Positions 48,331-61,108 of a stretch of DNA of 64,000 bases are shown here, in pieces. Below the pieces are notes generated by a model, which made no database searches, was not told where the DNA came from, and worked only from the letters and a program-made list of their open reading frames with translations. Numbering within the stretch: position 1 is the stretch's first letter; every line of letters starts with the position of its first letter. Both the position numbers and the translations under genes were made by a program. Source of the stretch: Ampelocalamus luodianensis (lineage: Eukaryota; Streptophyta; Magnoliopsida; Poales; Poaceae); contig CM070633.1 of NCBI GenBank assembly GCA_036346255.1, positions 3,968,001 to 4,032,000 on the forward strand, in the 5' to 3' direction.

Positions 48331-49029
48331 TTGCTATTTCGTTTAAAAAATATAATAAATAAGCCGAAAACTCCCGTCCATCAATGATCTTGAGTAGTAG
48401 TTGCAACTCAATCGCAGTTAATTCATGCTGCACTTCGCTGTGCAACTACTTTGCATACTAAAATGCCCGGCAGAAGAAAGAAGAATTCCCTCTCCCAAAA
48501 GAACACGGGCTAGCACTAGCTGTACTTGTCCACAAACACTTGCATGGAAAACACTGATTATTACGCCCCACCCGATTGGAGCGCAAGAATCCGCAGAAAT
48601 TTGTTTCACACGAAACAACTCAATTACGGGAGGAATTCTAAACGAAGCCTTAAATCATGACAAAAGCAGCCCCATAACAATTATCAATGTCATCGCTGAC
48701 GTCTTCGATTTAATTTGTACTAGTATTTGGTGATGCAAGTGAAGATCTAGCTTTTCATTTGCTTTCAGAAAGCTAGACACTATGTTGCAATCGTTGTCTT
48801 AGAAATATAAGACACTATCATTAGCTTGGTTGCAATTGTTATCGTAGAAATATAACAAGATTGGATGAGTTCGATTTCTCTCCCGCTGTTAGAACAGAGA
48901 AGTGGTGAACTACCACTAATGGAAATATTGACTCAACTGAGTCAATATATCGGATTTGAAAAACTGAATATTCCCCAAATTCCATCTCTAATTGGTTGTT
49001 GCAGACGTAGCATCAGCACCCAACGTTGC
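48331..49029. other. Upstream region of the pectin methylesterase gene
   Basis: AT-rich. It includes an imperfect tandem duplication near 48772-48854 (AGACACTAT...TTGCAAT...TAGAAATATAA twice). No gene is seen. An open frame from 48865 reads into the next gene but lies mostly upstream of its TATA box, so it is leader or promoter, not protein. Confidence 0.5.
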
Positions 49030-49036
49030 TATAAAT
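49030..49036 (+). promoter_or_regulatory. TATA box of the pectin methylesterase gene
   Basis: TATAAAT lies 135 bp upstream of the chosen start codon, giving an expected transcription start near 49060. This rules out the in-frame ATG at 48865. Confidence 0.7.
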
Positions 49037-49164
49037 GTCGCTCTTCCAATCCCTCGCACCACGCTAGCTTCACACACCACTGTCCTTGTCACGTTCGCCA
49101 TTTACTACGACCGCTCGCTCCCTGCTCCCACAGTGGAGTGGAGTGGAGTGGAGCCCACCACAAA

Positions 49165-52100
49165 ATGCCACCTCCGACTCCAAGAACCGAGAAACCAGCA
49201 GCCAAGCTGCAGCTCCTCACCACCTTCCTCTCCCTCTCCACCCTTCTCCTGCTGCTCACCTTCTTCTCCGCCCAAAAGGCATTCGCCGTCGTCGCCGTCA
49301 CGCCCACGACCGCCGCCGAGGACCACCATCGTGCGCGGGCGCTTCTTGACGATCGCAATGCGGACGCTGAGCACGCGGCCGCCGTGGACCGGCATTGCGC
49401 CGGCACGCTGCACCAGGACGTGTGCGTGTCGACGCTCTCCACCATCTCGAACCTCGCGCAGAAGCCGCTCCGCGACGTGATCTCCGACGTCGTGGGGCGC
49501 GCGGCCTCCGCGGTGCGCGCGTCCTCGGCGAACTGCACGTCCTACCTCCGGCGGTCGCAGCGGCTGCGCATGCGCGACCGCCTCGCGCTGTCCGACTGCC
49601 TGGAGCTGTTCGGGCACACGCTGGACCAGCTCGGCACGGCGGCCGCCGAGCTCTCAGCGGGGAACCACACCGCGGAGGAGTCCATCGCCGGCGTGCAGAC
49701 CGTGCTCTCGGCCGCCATGACCAACCAGTACACCTGCCTGGACGGCTTCTCCGGCCCGTCCGCCTCGGAGGATGGGCGCGTCCGTCCCTACATCCAGGGC
49801 CGCATCTACCACGTGGCCCACCTCGTCTCCAACTCCCTCGCCATGCTGCGCCGCCTCCCGCAGCGCGGGCGCGGACTCCGCTCAAGGGGCGAGGCGTTCG
49901 AGGGCTACGGGCGGGTGCGGCGCGGGTTCCCGTCGTGGGTATCGGCTAGGGACCGGAGGCGGCTGCAGCAGGGCCAGGGCGGCGGCGTCCCGGCTGCGGA
50001 CGCGGTGGTGGCGAAGGACGGAAGCGGGAACTTCACGACGGTGAGCGAGGCCGTGGCGGCGGCGCCGAACAACAGCGAGACGCGGTATGTGATATACATA
50101 AAGGCGGGGGGCTACTTCGAGAACGTGGAGGTGGGGAGCGAGAAGACCAACATTATGTTCGTCGGCGACGGCATGTGGAAGACCGTCATCAAGTCCAGCC
50201 GCAACGTCGTCGACAACTACACCACCTTCCGCTCCGCCACGCTAGGTCAGTCTCTGATCACTCTAATCTAAATTCTAATGAATTTTACATTGCTAGTTTA
50301 TTCCTCCTCTCATTATCCGGACGCATTAGCAAGGCAGTAAATTACACGAGCAATTAAGCTTTTCATGGACGAGGAGGAAGCTAGTGGGCCCGCACGTGCA
50401 TAGGGGAGATGGGAAAAAATTCTATAGAAATTGGTCCACAACTCCACTATATGACACATGTCTTTTTACAAATGTCAAAGCGTGCAGCCCTATAAATCAC
50501 TGATGTGAATTTTCACGAATTAAATAATGAAGACTAGCATGTCACGCTTTGAGATTAGTGAAAAGACACGTGTCACGCGGTGAAGTTGATCTACATTTAT
50601 GGAGTTATAAACCAGATCCTGTGGATGTTGTTTCTCCTCTTTTTTTTTTTAGTTTTTACTGCATGGTTTCATAAAGTTTTCCGGACCGGCCAGTGTTAAG
50701 TTAGATGTCAGGTGATGATTTCTGGAGGAATGGCGACCGGTAAAGGAGTAGTACTTGTCTTACCGCATTCGGCAGCTGCTGCTGAATTGGTGATCCATCC
50801 GTGATCGAATTACTCCGCTGTTGTACTTCACTGTAACATCAGCCGGCTAGAAAGAGCTGACGTGCAGGGTCAAATTACGGCGTCCCATAAAATAACAAAC
50901 AGTAGCATTAGATGATTACACGAGCCACTTCCTGTTCACCACGAGCCGCTGTCGTTTGTGGGGGCACGCCGGCACGGCACGGCACGGACGAGTGACGCCT
51001 CGTCCGCCACGGAGAAGATCTCACGTCGCGCGTGCCGTCTTTTTAGCCGCGCGCGTGGTAAGTCCGTAAGTGGCTGGCTGGGTCGGTTTGTTTTCGGACG
51101 CCGACGATCCATGCCGCACCTTGGTAGTTTGTATGATCTGACTCGTGAGTCCGTAGTACATTGATCACGAGTATCGTAGTCAAGTACAGGGCTTGCTTCT
51201 GCTCTTCCAGGACTACGAGTAGTAGGTGCAGCACTGAGGTAAGGAATGGGACCACCTGTGACTACTTACCGACAAATAGGTACGTTACAGACTATAATAT
51301 GGTTTACTCCCTCCGGTCACAAAATAATCACGTGCTAGAATGCTTGCAATTAAACTCTATTACTTTGGACCAAAAATATTTTTTAAAACGTATGTTTTGG
51401 AGATATAAAAATGATACAAGTGAATTTATCATAAAAAAATACTTTTATAATATTGCACTTTTACAACTGTTTCGATTATGTGGTGCATCCAGTTCACTTT
51501 GAAATTTTTTAAAAAAATATTTGACCAGAGTGAGCAGTATACTTGCTCGCTATATAACTCATGTCAATGTCTAGACACACTATCAACTTCAACCTAGCCC
51601 TTTTAAATATCAACAATTTTGACTTAAGCCCTATTAGTTGAGGAACTTACGATTTGGTCACATCAAAAGCAACTATACATGTTAATCCAAGTGGTAAGAC
51701 CCCATACTTAATTATGAGGCATCACCTGGTACCTACTTTGCTTTTCTGTCAAAACAACTACAAAACCAATGCAGGTGCCAGTCTTTTCTGTGTGCTGCTT
51801 GCACTTGCAAATTGAAGACCCTGCATGCACAGTATGCACCACACAGGAGTTCAAGCTCAAATTGTTTTCAATGCAAACTTAGAATATTGCGTTACAGTAC
51901 ACAGCCCTTGCTTCTTGGCAATTGGAGTTATGCAGTACGGGAATGGTTTGGTGAGGTGAAAGCCATTAACGCGTGGCCGGCGGGCACTGCAAATTGGGAA
52001 TGCAAATGCATGCGCTGCCCATAGCTGCCTGCAACCGCAGGTTGAGGGGAGACGGTAGCCAAAACAAAATTCTGTGACCCGACCGCATTCAACCACTACT

Positions 52101-53747
52101 ACAAAGGGCAGCCAATCAATTATTACACCATGGAATGCCTTTCTTTTGCTCTCTTCCCTTCTTTCTCCTTTCTCTTTTTTGTTGGGTGGATGTGAACTGG
52201 TGTCTTCTGGACCTCTGGTCCCCTGTGGGGATCGGATATTCGGGTGGCTCAAGTTCAAGCTCAAATTGTTTCTCTGACGAAAAGAGAGGAGACATATTGG
52301 CACCGACAGATAGATTCGCATTAATGTAGGTTGTAAATTGAATTAGTTAGCACTTAATCAAGTGGAGTACGTAGCAGCCATCCATGATTATAGTGTCCAA
52401 GATGAATCTTGATTCCCCAATGCCTCCTGCGTGACCAAGATGACACCTTAGCCAAGGAACAACAGCAAACCGACATTATCCGTATCAATTGAGTTGCGTG
52501 AGGCGTGAGGCGTGAGGAGAGATCGATGGCCTATCCGACCGGCCGCCTCGTCCACCGTGCGGCTCCTTTGCGAATTTGTCTAGTTGTTCCACATAATCTA
52601 TTTTAGAACATGGGCCGTCATTGGCATTGCTAGGACCGGCCGGGATGAGCCTTAGATCCGTCTTCCAGATTAACGTTGCCATGAAACGAAATGAGGTTGA
52701 CAGAATGACAGTTGAGACGCCACTATCGTCTATGGTGTCGGTAGAGATAATGCATCGCCACTCGCCAGCGGTAACCTCACATGCATTTGTATCTTGCACT
52801 CATGACCACCCGCGGCCGCGTACGACTGCACTATGCAACTGTCTTGGCTAGGCCATAGGACATGTACCACTGCGATATCACATTGCATCATGCGCAGATG
52901 CGCTCACGTGTAAGACCCGTCGGGTACTCTACTCGCCTAATAAGTGCCTAACAATTAATCTTGCTACGAGTACTGGTACAATTTTTCAGTTTGATCGGCA
53001 GCAAAAACTGACATAAGACGTGTGTTTTGCAACATTTTAATCACCATTGCAGCCGTGGTCGGCACGGGGTTCCTGGCGCGGGACATCACGGTGGAGAACG
53101 CGGCGGGGCCGAGCAAGCACCAGGCGGTGGCGCTGCGCGTGAACGCGGACCTGTCGGCGTTCTACCGGTGCAGCTTCGCGGGGTACCAGGACACGCTGTA
53201 CGTGCACTCGCTGCGGCAGTTCTACCGCGACTGCGACATCTACGGCACGGTGGACTTCATCTTCGGCGACGCGGCCGTGGTGCTCCAGAACTGCAACCTC
53301 TACGCGCGCCGGCCCGACCCCAACCAGAAGAACGTCTTCACGGCGCAGGGCCGCGAGGACCCCAACCAGAACACCGGCATCTCGATCCAGGGCTGCAAGG
53401 TCGCCGCCGCCGCCGACCTCTTCCCCGTGCAGGCCAACTTCTCGTCGTACCTTGGCCGGCCGTGGAAGCAGTACTCGCGGACGGTGTTCATGCAGTCCAA
53501 GATGGAGAGCCTCGTACACCCCAGGGGGTGGCTCGAGTGGAACGGCAGCTTCGCGCTCGACACGCTCTACTACGCCGAGTACATGAACCGAGGGCCCGGC
53601 GCCAACACGTCGGCGAGGGTGGCGTGGCCCGGGTACCACGTGCTCACCAGCGCCGACGACGCCAGCAACTTCACCGTGCTCTCCTTCGTCCAGGGCGACC
53701 TGTGGCTCAACTCGAGCTCGTTCCCCTACACGTTGGGTCTGAGCTAG
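49165..53747 (+). CDS. Type I pectinesterase (pectin methylesterase with inhibitor-like pro-domain)
   Basis: Removes methyl esters from cell-wall homogalacturonan. Two exons, 49165-50245 and 53053-53747, join in phase 1 (GT at 50246, AG at 53051-53052) to give 591 residues. An N-terminal hydrophobic segment (about 15-45) is a signal peptide or anchor. Residues about 70-235 form the PMEI-like pro-domain. RRRLQ (264-268) is a likely pro-domain processing site. The catalytic part has GGYFENVEV, QAVAL (384-388), QDTL (406-409), DFIFG (428-432) and LGRPWK (494-499), so the catalytic Gln, both Asp and the Arg are present. Length and the single intron position fit plant type I enzymes. The 2.8-kb intron holds two small MITE-like repeats. 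The gene is convergent with the IBR3-like gene. Confidence 0.93.
50421..50625. repeat. MITE-like inverted repeat in the pectinesterase intron
   Basis: TCTATAGAAATTGGTCCACA at the left and, reversed, TCCACAGGATCTGGTTTATA at the right form imperfect terminal inverted repeats around about 200 bp. GACACATGTC and GACACGTGTC lie inside on each arm. No target duplication was found. Confidence 0.45.
51305..51541. repeat. Stowaway-like MITE in the pectinesterase intron
   Basis: The left end CTCCCTCCGGTCACAAAATA is the usual grass Stowaway terminus next to TA. The right end is a decayed complement (ATTTGACCAGAGTGAGCAG then TA). About 237 bp, AT-rich, non-coding. Confidence 0.6.
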
Positions 53748-54236
53748 AATATTGAGCCGGTTCTTTGGATAAGACAATTTTTGGGTCCATAGTTCATCAT
53801 ACGTAGTTTTGTCCTTTTGGAATAAGGGTTTGTTCAGCTCAGATTTGATGTAGTTTGTAGTAACCTTGGAGGCTGGAGCTACCGCTACTACATGTGTTTT
53901 GATGTGATTCTTAATCTACAAAGGCCGAAGGCTAGCCATGAAAGGGGATAGACAGCAAACAGAGCACATTTGTTAGTGCCAATGTTCAGATCTGTAGTAA
54001 CGTTCAAGGATGCAGCTGCAATTGTACTCGAGGGCTGGTCTCTTTACAACAAAGCGCAACGATTTGTGGACAGATAACAATGCAATGGCTAACAGCTGAA
54101 TTACCAAGTGTACAACATCCACGAATTTAACACCACTTATTGACCTTTGTGTCTACCTGTGATTCTCTCCTGTCGTAACCTTCTCCAGTGCTTTGCCGTC
54201 CCCTCCATTTATTCTTGAATCTGGACAACCCTGGTC
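53748..54236. other. Convergent intergenic spacer, two 3' ends
   Basis: 489 bp between the stop codons of two tail-to-tail genes; it must hold both 3' UTRs. No other feature seen. Confidence 0.6.
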
Positions 54237-57200
54237 TTACAACCTTGCTCTTTGCAGCTCCAGCTTCGCGATGGTTCCAAGATGGACTTCATCTGGGCCG
54301 TCTGCAATCCGCAGTGTCCTAGCGGTTGCCCATAGATGTGATAGGACTGTGTCGGATGAGACACCAGCAGCACCGTGAACTTGCATTGCCATGTCAAGCA
54401 CTTTCAGGGCCATATTTGGAGCTGCCACCTACATGAAGGCCATATTCACTGAATTTTTGTTGCTAAAAGGATTAAAAAGAAGATGCTGAACCTTGGTTTA
54501 CCTTTGCCATTGCGAGGATCCCACGGGCTTTCTTGTTCCCATGCCGGTCGAGTTGATCTGCTGCTTCAAGCACCAAAAGTCTAACTTGCTCCAGTTCTAT
54601 CCGACACTGGATTCCACATCCATGTTAAGTGGAACGCACGCAACAAAACATGAGGGGGGAAAATGAAGTTTAAAATTGAGACGTTCTAAAACCAATTGTG
54701 ATGTTCCCTGATTAATAGTTATGCAGATGCTTGATACATATCATCACTAAAATGCTTTACAGCAACAATCAAATGAGTAGTTCAATTTGAGAAGCTAAGT
54801 AGGGATGTTATTGCCTGGTCTCAGGAGCACCACCGTACGAGTACCATATTAATATTGCTACTCCCTAGAAAACGAAGGAACATAAAAATGATACCTAGCT
54901 TATGTGGCATATCAAAACACAGCGTTTGTGAAATAGACTGATTCGTTTATCAATTCAGAGCATTACAAATGAACCATGTAAGCAGTTGAAGAGGACCATA
55001 CCTTTGCAAGGTCTGATAAAAACGAACCATGCTGCGCAATCCTCTTTCCAAATGCGGTCCTACTTAAGGCCCTGTCAACCATCATATTCATGCCACGTTC
55101 TGCTGCCCCTATTAGTCTCATGCAATGATGTAATCTTCCGGGACCTAGTCTTCCCTGCAAAGCATCTTAAATATGACAAAGTACAGGTTATAGTAATACT
55201 ATTCGTGATAACATCAGGATACTACTTACTTGAGCGATCTCAAAACCCCGTCCTTCCCCAAGGAGGATATTTGTGACTGGAACACACACGTTCTCAAAAG
55301 TAATCTCTGCATGTCCATGAGGTGCATCATCGAAACCAAATACTAATAATGGTCTCCTTATCTGCACTCCAGGAGTGTTGACATCCACTAAAATCATTGA
55401 CTGCTGCTTATGTTTAGGAGCAGAAAAATCTGTCTTTCCCTGGATGAAACAAACATTTTTAATATTAAAAAAATATACATCACCCATAACAGTATAACAC
55501 CGATTTCATGGATAGATGTTTTAGTTACCATTAATATCAGGATTTTGCACCTTGGGTCCATAGCCCCACTGGTCCACCATTTCTTGCCGTTTATCACATA
55601 GAAATCTCCCTGCCTTTTGAGGGAAAAAATCTCACAAGTAAGCGACAACGCACAAAGCTCAAACCAACAAAGTGATGCAATTTGTATAAACTATCAAAAG
55701 AAGAGGTCAGGAAATGTATGGTAGCATTGCTTTCGCGAAAATACACACCGAATTAGAGCTTTTAATCAGTTTACTGTTTTGTTGCTGTTAAACTGAAAAT
55801 ACTTTCCAGATGAAAAGATAGACAAAAGAAAGGGTTCGTTACAGTAGGAATTGCTAAATATGTCATTTCTCAACCATATAATAGACCTTAACGAGAGAAT
55901 AGCTCGTAATTAAAGAGCGAGAGAGGCAGTAACCACATGTAATGAAAAATCAACAGCCTAAACGAACACGCCAATAACATGCCTGTAAATATTTTATTCC
56001 TTTCACTACCTGGATATTGAACACTCTATATTTGTTGCATCAGAAGAAGCAACTTGTGGTTCTGTCATTGCAAATCCCGAACGAATTTCCCCTTCTAATA
56101 AAGGAACAAGCCATTGCTTCTGTTGCTCCTTAGTCCCATATCTCAACAGGACCTATAATGAGATTTTCATATGATAAATTGTCAGATACCAAATTATTCG
56201 CACCAACCGTAATAAAGCATTCAAACTTGAGACATGTTTTAAGACCCTTCTACAAATGAGTAGCATACTAAAGATAACATGGCTCATTTGCAAGGAATAA
56301 CATAAAAACACCATCTATCAATGCTATACACATCTAGAAAATAGAATAAGAAAAACTTGTAGTCTGATTTTTTTTTTAAGATACAAAAAACTGCAGGATG
56401 AAGATTCAAGAGGATAACTGCTAGTGTCATGGCTTATTAAACACCATTAAGAATTCTCAAGTTACATATAGGCAGATATTTTCGTAAAATAGTTGTTTCT
56501 CGAAATATTCTTGACTAATGAGTAATGGCGCAAGATACAATGACTGCCTTTGGAAATCTTTCCTTACAAAAGAACGTAGATAATTTTGTCTTACCTCCAT
56601 GTTACCCGTATCGGGTGCACCACAGTTAAATATTTGTGGAGCCCAAAGTGAACGACCCATAATCTCGCACAAATATCCATACTCAAGATTTGTGAGACCT
56701 GCACCTAGCAAAATATCATCCGAACCTCCAGGAGAAACATGAGGCCTGTCATCGTATAGTAGCTGTCTTGCTCTAGCTGCACTGTCTAGCTGCAGATCAA
56801 CCATTTTAATCAGCATAGAAGAAGCAAGTACAAAATAAATGCACCCTACATTACTAAAGTAAGAAATAATGTGCTGAATTTTCTGGATCAAGTAAATACA
56901 AAAGGTTCAAAGGAAAAGAGAAAGATACCGGAATAAACAAGTTCCATAGTCCCTCCTTCTTTGCTAATGCTTTCAAATTTTCTTCTTCTGGATGAATTGT
57001 CCACCGTGAGGTTGATTGTGCATGCTTGTAGAACTCATCCTCCATTGGGTATATGTGATCTTCCATAAAATTTATTAATTTTTTTCGGAGCTGCATAACT
57101 TTTTCGCTAGGAACAAATTTGCCTTGATCTTTTGTCGAAGTTGAACCTTCCTGCTCTCTGTGGAATTCTTGCCATGGAGCTTTTGAGACATGCATACCTA

Positions 57201-60200
57201 ATATTAAAGGTGAACAGTGGTCAGTTAACAATATTTAAGTACATTAGAAAAGGATTATGACCACATTTTTCAAGTCTTTGCAAAGCAAATTATTTGGAAA
57301 CAACCCCAACGTTTAACAAAACATAAGCAGCATGTCCACAAAGCACATTCAACTATATGGCAGGAGGCTGTTGACATGAGGTTATGAAATATAATTACCC
57401 GTAGCAGGCTGTTCTCGCAGGACCTTTTCTCTGTTTATGAAATCCCAGGCACAGTCAACCATAGCATTAGCAATCTTGCCAGCAAATCTAGCACGCTCAC
57501 CACCTGAAGCATTACCCTGTGTGCCAGCTCAAATAAATTAGAAAATTAGAATAGATAAGCAGACTTGTTCAAATAAATTAGAATAGATAAGCAGGCTTAG
57601 ATTTCAAGAGTTAAAGACAAGTACCATAGTCCATCTGTGATATACTCCTGCAAAGATAGATGACCCTCGAAACAATGAAAAGGCAATATAGAACTTCCAA
57701 TTTGCAGCAGGCCAGGGTCTTGCCTGAGAAACATTTTTAAAAAAGGAAAGTGGGGGGATAAAAAGCAGTAAGTGTGGCGTGTTTATTCAACCATGTTAAA
57801 ATGGAAGCAATGTGATGCTTACAGAGATAGAGCAGTACGCAGCAAGGTACTCTTCCAGTTGAGGAATGCCATCTGGAATGCCAGTATGTTCAAATCCTCC
57901 GTAAGAATTACTTTCAGTGGGTGTTGCATCAATAATATATGTCTGCAAGAATACATCATAATACTCAACACAAATGTAACATACAAAACAAAGTAAAACA
58001 CCAAATTATGTGATCTAAATGCTATTTATATATATCAAACAGGTCTTAACCAATTCTAATTTTTCTATCAGGTTTGCAACAGTTTCTGTTGATGGTCACC
58101 ACCAGGGTTCAGAAACCCGGTACCGGGCTGGATCCCGCCCTCCGTCGGTAACCGGTAACCGGTCCGGTTACCGGTCAAACCGGATTTTGCTCGGCCGAAA
58201 TTCGTTCAAATTTGATTAAAATTCATTCAAAATCTGAAAATTCGATTTTGGATTTGAAAAAACCGCCGGGATTTCATTTCCCGGCCACCCTCCGGTAAGC
58301 GGTTACCGGCCGGTAACCGCCGGTTTTTTTTTTCCCTGGTCACCACTACATGGGAACGTAGGGTACCAAAATGATGAGCAAATGGGACACACTAACTCTT
58401 TTTTCCAGACTTCCAACATACAAATTTTAATTCACCTCTATGTTGAAGTGGCATGCCTATCAAACAAGATTAAAAGTTTAAAACAGAAGATGTTCAACAC
58501 TCCAAATTATATGTACCCAGCTACGTATTAGTAGTACAGATGTTTTTAAAACATATTGACATACTGCAAGTGTATTCCATATCAACTGTAAGTCTTTGAC
58601 CACCATGGAGGAAGCATAAGAATAAAATCAATAGTAAAAAATAACGTGTAAGTCAGTTCATTTTTTAACTAATGCAGCTTAGAAAAAAGCAAGCTTGCTG
58701 AAAGCAAAAGAAAATATTGTCAAGTATCAATATAAAAATGACTAAAAGAAATTAAGCATATATTCGTGCTGCATTTGCTATACGACTAACTTCAGTTAAG
58801 AACTTCAGATATAGTAAGGTACTCCCCTACTGTTCTCTTTTTCAAACTAACTTCAGCTAAGTAATAGTTAGCAAAATGAAATAATACCCAATGAGTACAG
58901 CTAAGCTAACACATCACATCTGAAGTGCTAGATGAATTTATGTTAAATAATAAATATAGGTGACTGGTGCCTAACAATATTACATATGTACTTCATACCA
59001 AACAGCTGTATGCAACATCACACATCTGATTCCCCAAAGTAGATAGTTCCCAATCAAGTACACCAATTACTTGATCCTGTAGAGAAAAGGAGGTAATCAT
59101 CTTACAGAAGAATTAATACTATGTACAGTAGTTAGAAGATTATGTAAATACTCGCGATGCCAAAAATACAAACCTCTGTTGGGTGAAAAACAAGATTGTC
59201 AACACGGTAATCACCATGAACAAGACCAGTTCCCAATCCTGCCGATGAATCTTCTTCTGGTACATGTTCTTTCAACCAACGAGCTAGATCAAGCATCTTC
59301 TGATAACGTGCAGGCTTCCCTTCATTAGTGGAAGAAAGATATTGTCTCTCCCATCTTTCTACCTAAACCAGGAAACAGTAATTATCTTTAAGTGCAAATG
59401 GAATATCACAGCTAAACATGACAACTATAATTCATTTTTATTTTTTGAACTTGAGTGATCATTGATCAAGTCATAAGTTGTAACATCTGGGAACAGGCAG
59501 TCCATAGTTGCAACTCGCAAGAACTTACATGTATATATCACTTATAGACTAATAAGAAACAAATAATTGCAACTTAAGAACAAAAAGAGAGAGCACATTT
59601 GCTTGTAGAGTTCTTATTCAGTATAACTACTAACAACACTTCTCAGACTGAGCTGGTTAGAGCAATGCCAATATAAGTGTTCGGTTGACTGCAAGCAACA
59701 TCATAGTGGGCCAGTATATAGCCCCAAAAGGCATAGTTATGCAACTCAATGATGACAGAAATAAATTGGTTTTGGGCTTTGTTCTTACTACGAAATCAGA
59801 TAAATACTACACACTTACTTGTCTTTTGCAATAATTGTCTCTTCTCCCATACTTTTGCAATCCAACTGCAGCCACATCAACTTTGTGTATAGCAGCCAAA
59901 GTTTTCGCAGCAGCAAAATATATAGTCTTCCTTTTAGTTGGGGTTACTCCCTGCATAAAAAAGAGCACAAAAATCACCAAATTAGCATGAAGATAATCAT
60001 TGCCAATTTGACATAGATTTCAGGGAGCATATTTAAGCCCTTAAAATGGGATTGTGAGAACTCTAATCTCAGGTACTAGATCAACTCTAAATCTTGTAGG
60101 AGGGGTTTGAAAAGTGTCAAAATGGCATTGCCTTTTAGAGTTTGTGTTTAATCTGAACCTTGTAGATTCAATCCAATGGCTTGCTGTTCTCAATCCAATT

Positions 60201-61108
60201 TTAAGACTCTTCTCATTTGATATGTTCCCATATATTGCATACAAGCAAAGCTACCCGATATGTGTGCTACAAGCAACCATCATAAGCTAGAACAATGTCT
60301 GATCGATTGGTCAAACTGTCCAAGCTTTATATTAAAACATTACCAAATAACGAATATACCAACATATTGATAAACTGGTCAGTAAATCTGAAGAATGGAC
60401 AAGACTAAAAATGCTAAACAAACAGCGTACCGGCAACTTGTTATCAGGATATATTACTCCTTCTAGATACTCCATTATGTAGAAAGGAGTTCCGATTACA
60501 CTTGCATCAGTGCAAAGACAAAACACCTTAGGAACGGGAACATCTGTGTAAGCACCCAAGGCTTTGAGAACCTGCTTCCAGATAAAAAAAAACAACTCAG
60601 GGAGTAAGCTCATATCACAAGGAAATATCATCAAACAAAAAGGTATGGCTTGTGCCTTTTCTAATCTCACTGTACCACATCACCACGAGCAAATAAACAC
60701 CAATCTGCCTACCATATCATACCGGGACCAATTTTTTTTACCACTACTGGTCACATCGGAGAAGTTCAAACTAAATTGGTCAAGGGAACATCAGCAAGGC
60801 TGCAAATCGAATCGAGCAGAGCGGAGGAAATCGACCTGGAACTCGCGCTCGACGGCGTGGGCGGACTGGAGGATGGCGCCGGGCGGCTTCTTCCGCAGCA
60901 CGTAGCGCCTGGTCTCGCTGCCGGGGGCGGAGGCCTCGAGGCAGTAGGTGGGGTTGGACTGGCCGTGGCCGAACTGCGTGAGGGCCAGCGCCGGCGCGGG
61001 CGAGGGGAAGCCGGGGACGTGCGCGACTGCGTACCGCAGCAGCGCCTCCTCGTCGAGCGCGTGCGCCGCGTCCACCGGCCGCAGCAGCTCCGAGGTCAAC
61101 CTCGCCAT
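54237..61108 (-). CDS. IBR3: IBR3/ACAD10-like protein: APH-type kinase domain fused to acyl-CoA dehydrogenase
   Basis: Sixteen exons, all with GT-AG borders, in reading order: 61108-60836, 60571-60431, 59950-59819, 59362-59174, 59076-58999, 57942-57823, 57723-57625, 57516-57399, 57197-56929, 56789-56595, 56152-56010, 55613-55529, 55439-55230, 55154-55002, 54606-54502, 54428-54237. They join without a break into 833 residues. Residues about 40-345 are an aminoglycoside-phosphotransferase-like domain (HGDYRVDN 231-238, LDWE 252-255). The C-terminal half is a flavin acyl-CoA dehydrogenase (FAMTEP 565-570, GRGFEIAQGRLGPGR around 674-691, DGPDEVH 813-819). The last three residues, ARL, fit a plant peroxisomal PTS1. 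In Arabidopsis, IBR3 takes part in peroxisomal conversion of indole-3-butyric acid to auxin; the same role here is inferred. No TATA is obvious upstream. The start ATGG context is good. Confidence 0.92.
58103..58338. mobile_element. hAT-type MITE in the IBR3-like intron
   Basis: 236 bp, beginning CAGGG and ending CCCTG, with a perfect 8-bp target duplication GTCACCAC on both sides (58095-58102 and 58339-58346). That is the hAT signature. The interior is packed with overlapping palindromes of the type CCGGTTACCGG near both ends. It lies between exons 5 and 6 of the minus-strand gene and breaks no exon. Confidence 0.8.

Noticed and set aside
48865..49164. In-frame N-terminal extension of the pectin methylesterase
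   Set aside because: It lies upstream of or across the TATA box at 49030. The chosen start at 49165 directly precedes the hydrophobic signal segment expected for this enzyme.
49105..49949. Long open frames in other frames over the pectin methylesterase first exon
   Set aside because: They are by-products of the very GC-rich exon; only one frame carries the conserved family motifs.
53027..53777. Long open frames opposite to or offset from the second pectinesterase exon
   Set aside because: Same cause: GC-rich codon use leaves other frames open. Repetitive Arg/Pro/Ala composition shows they are shadows.
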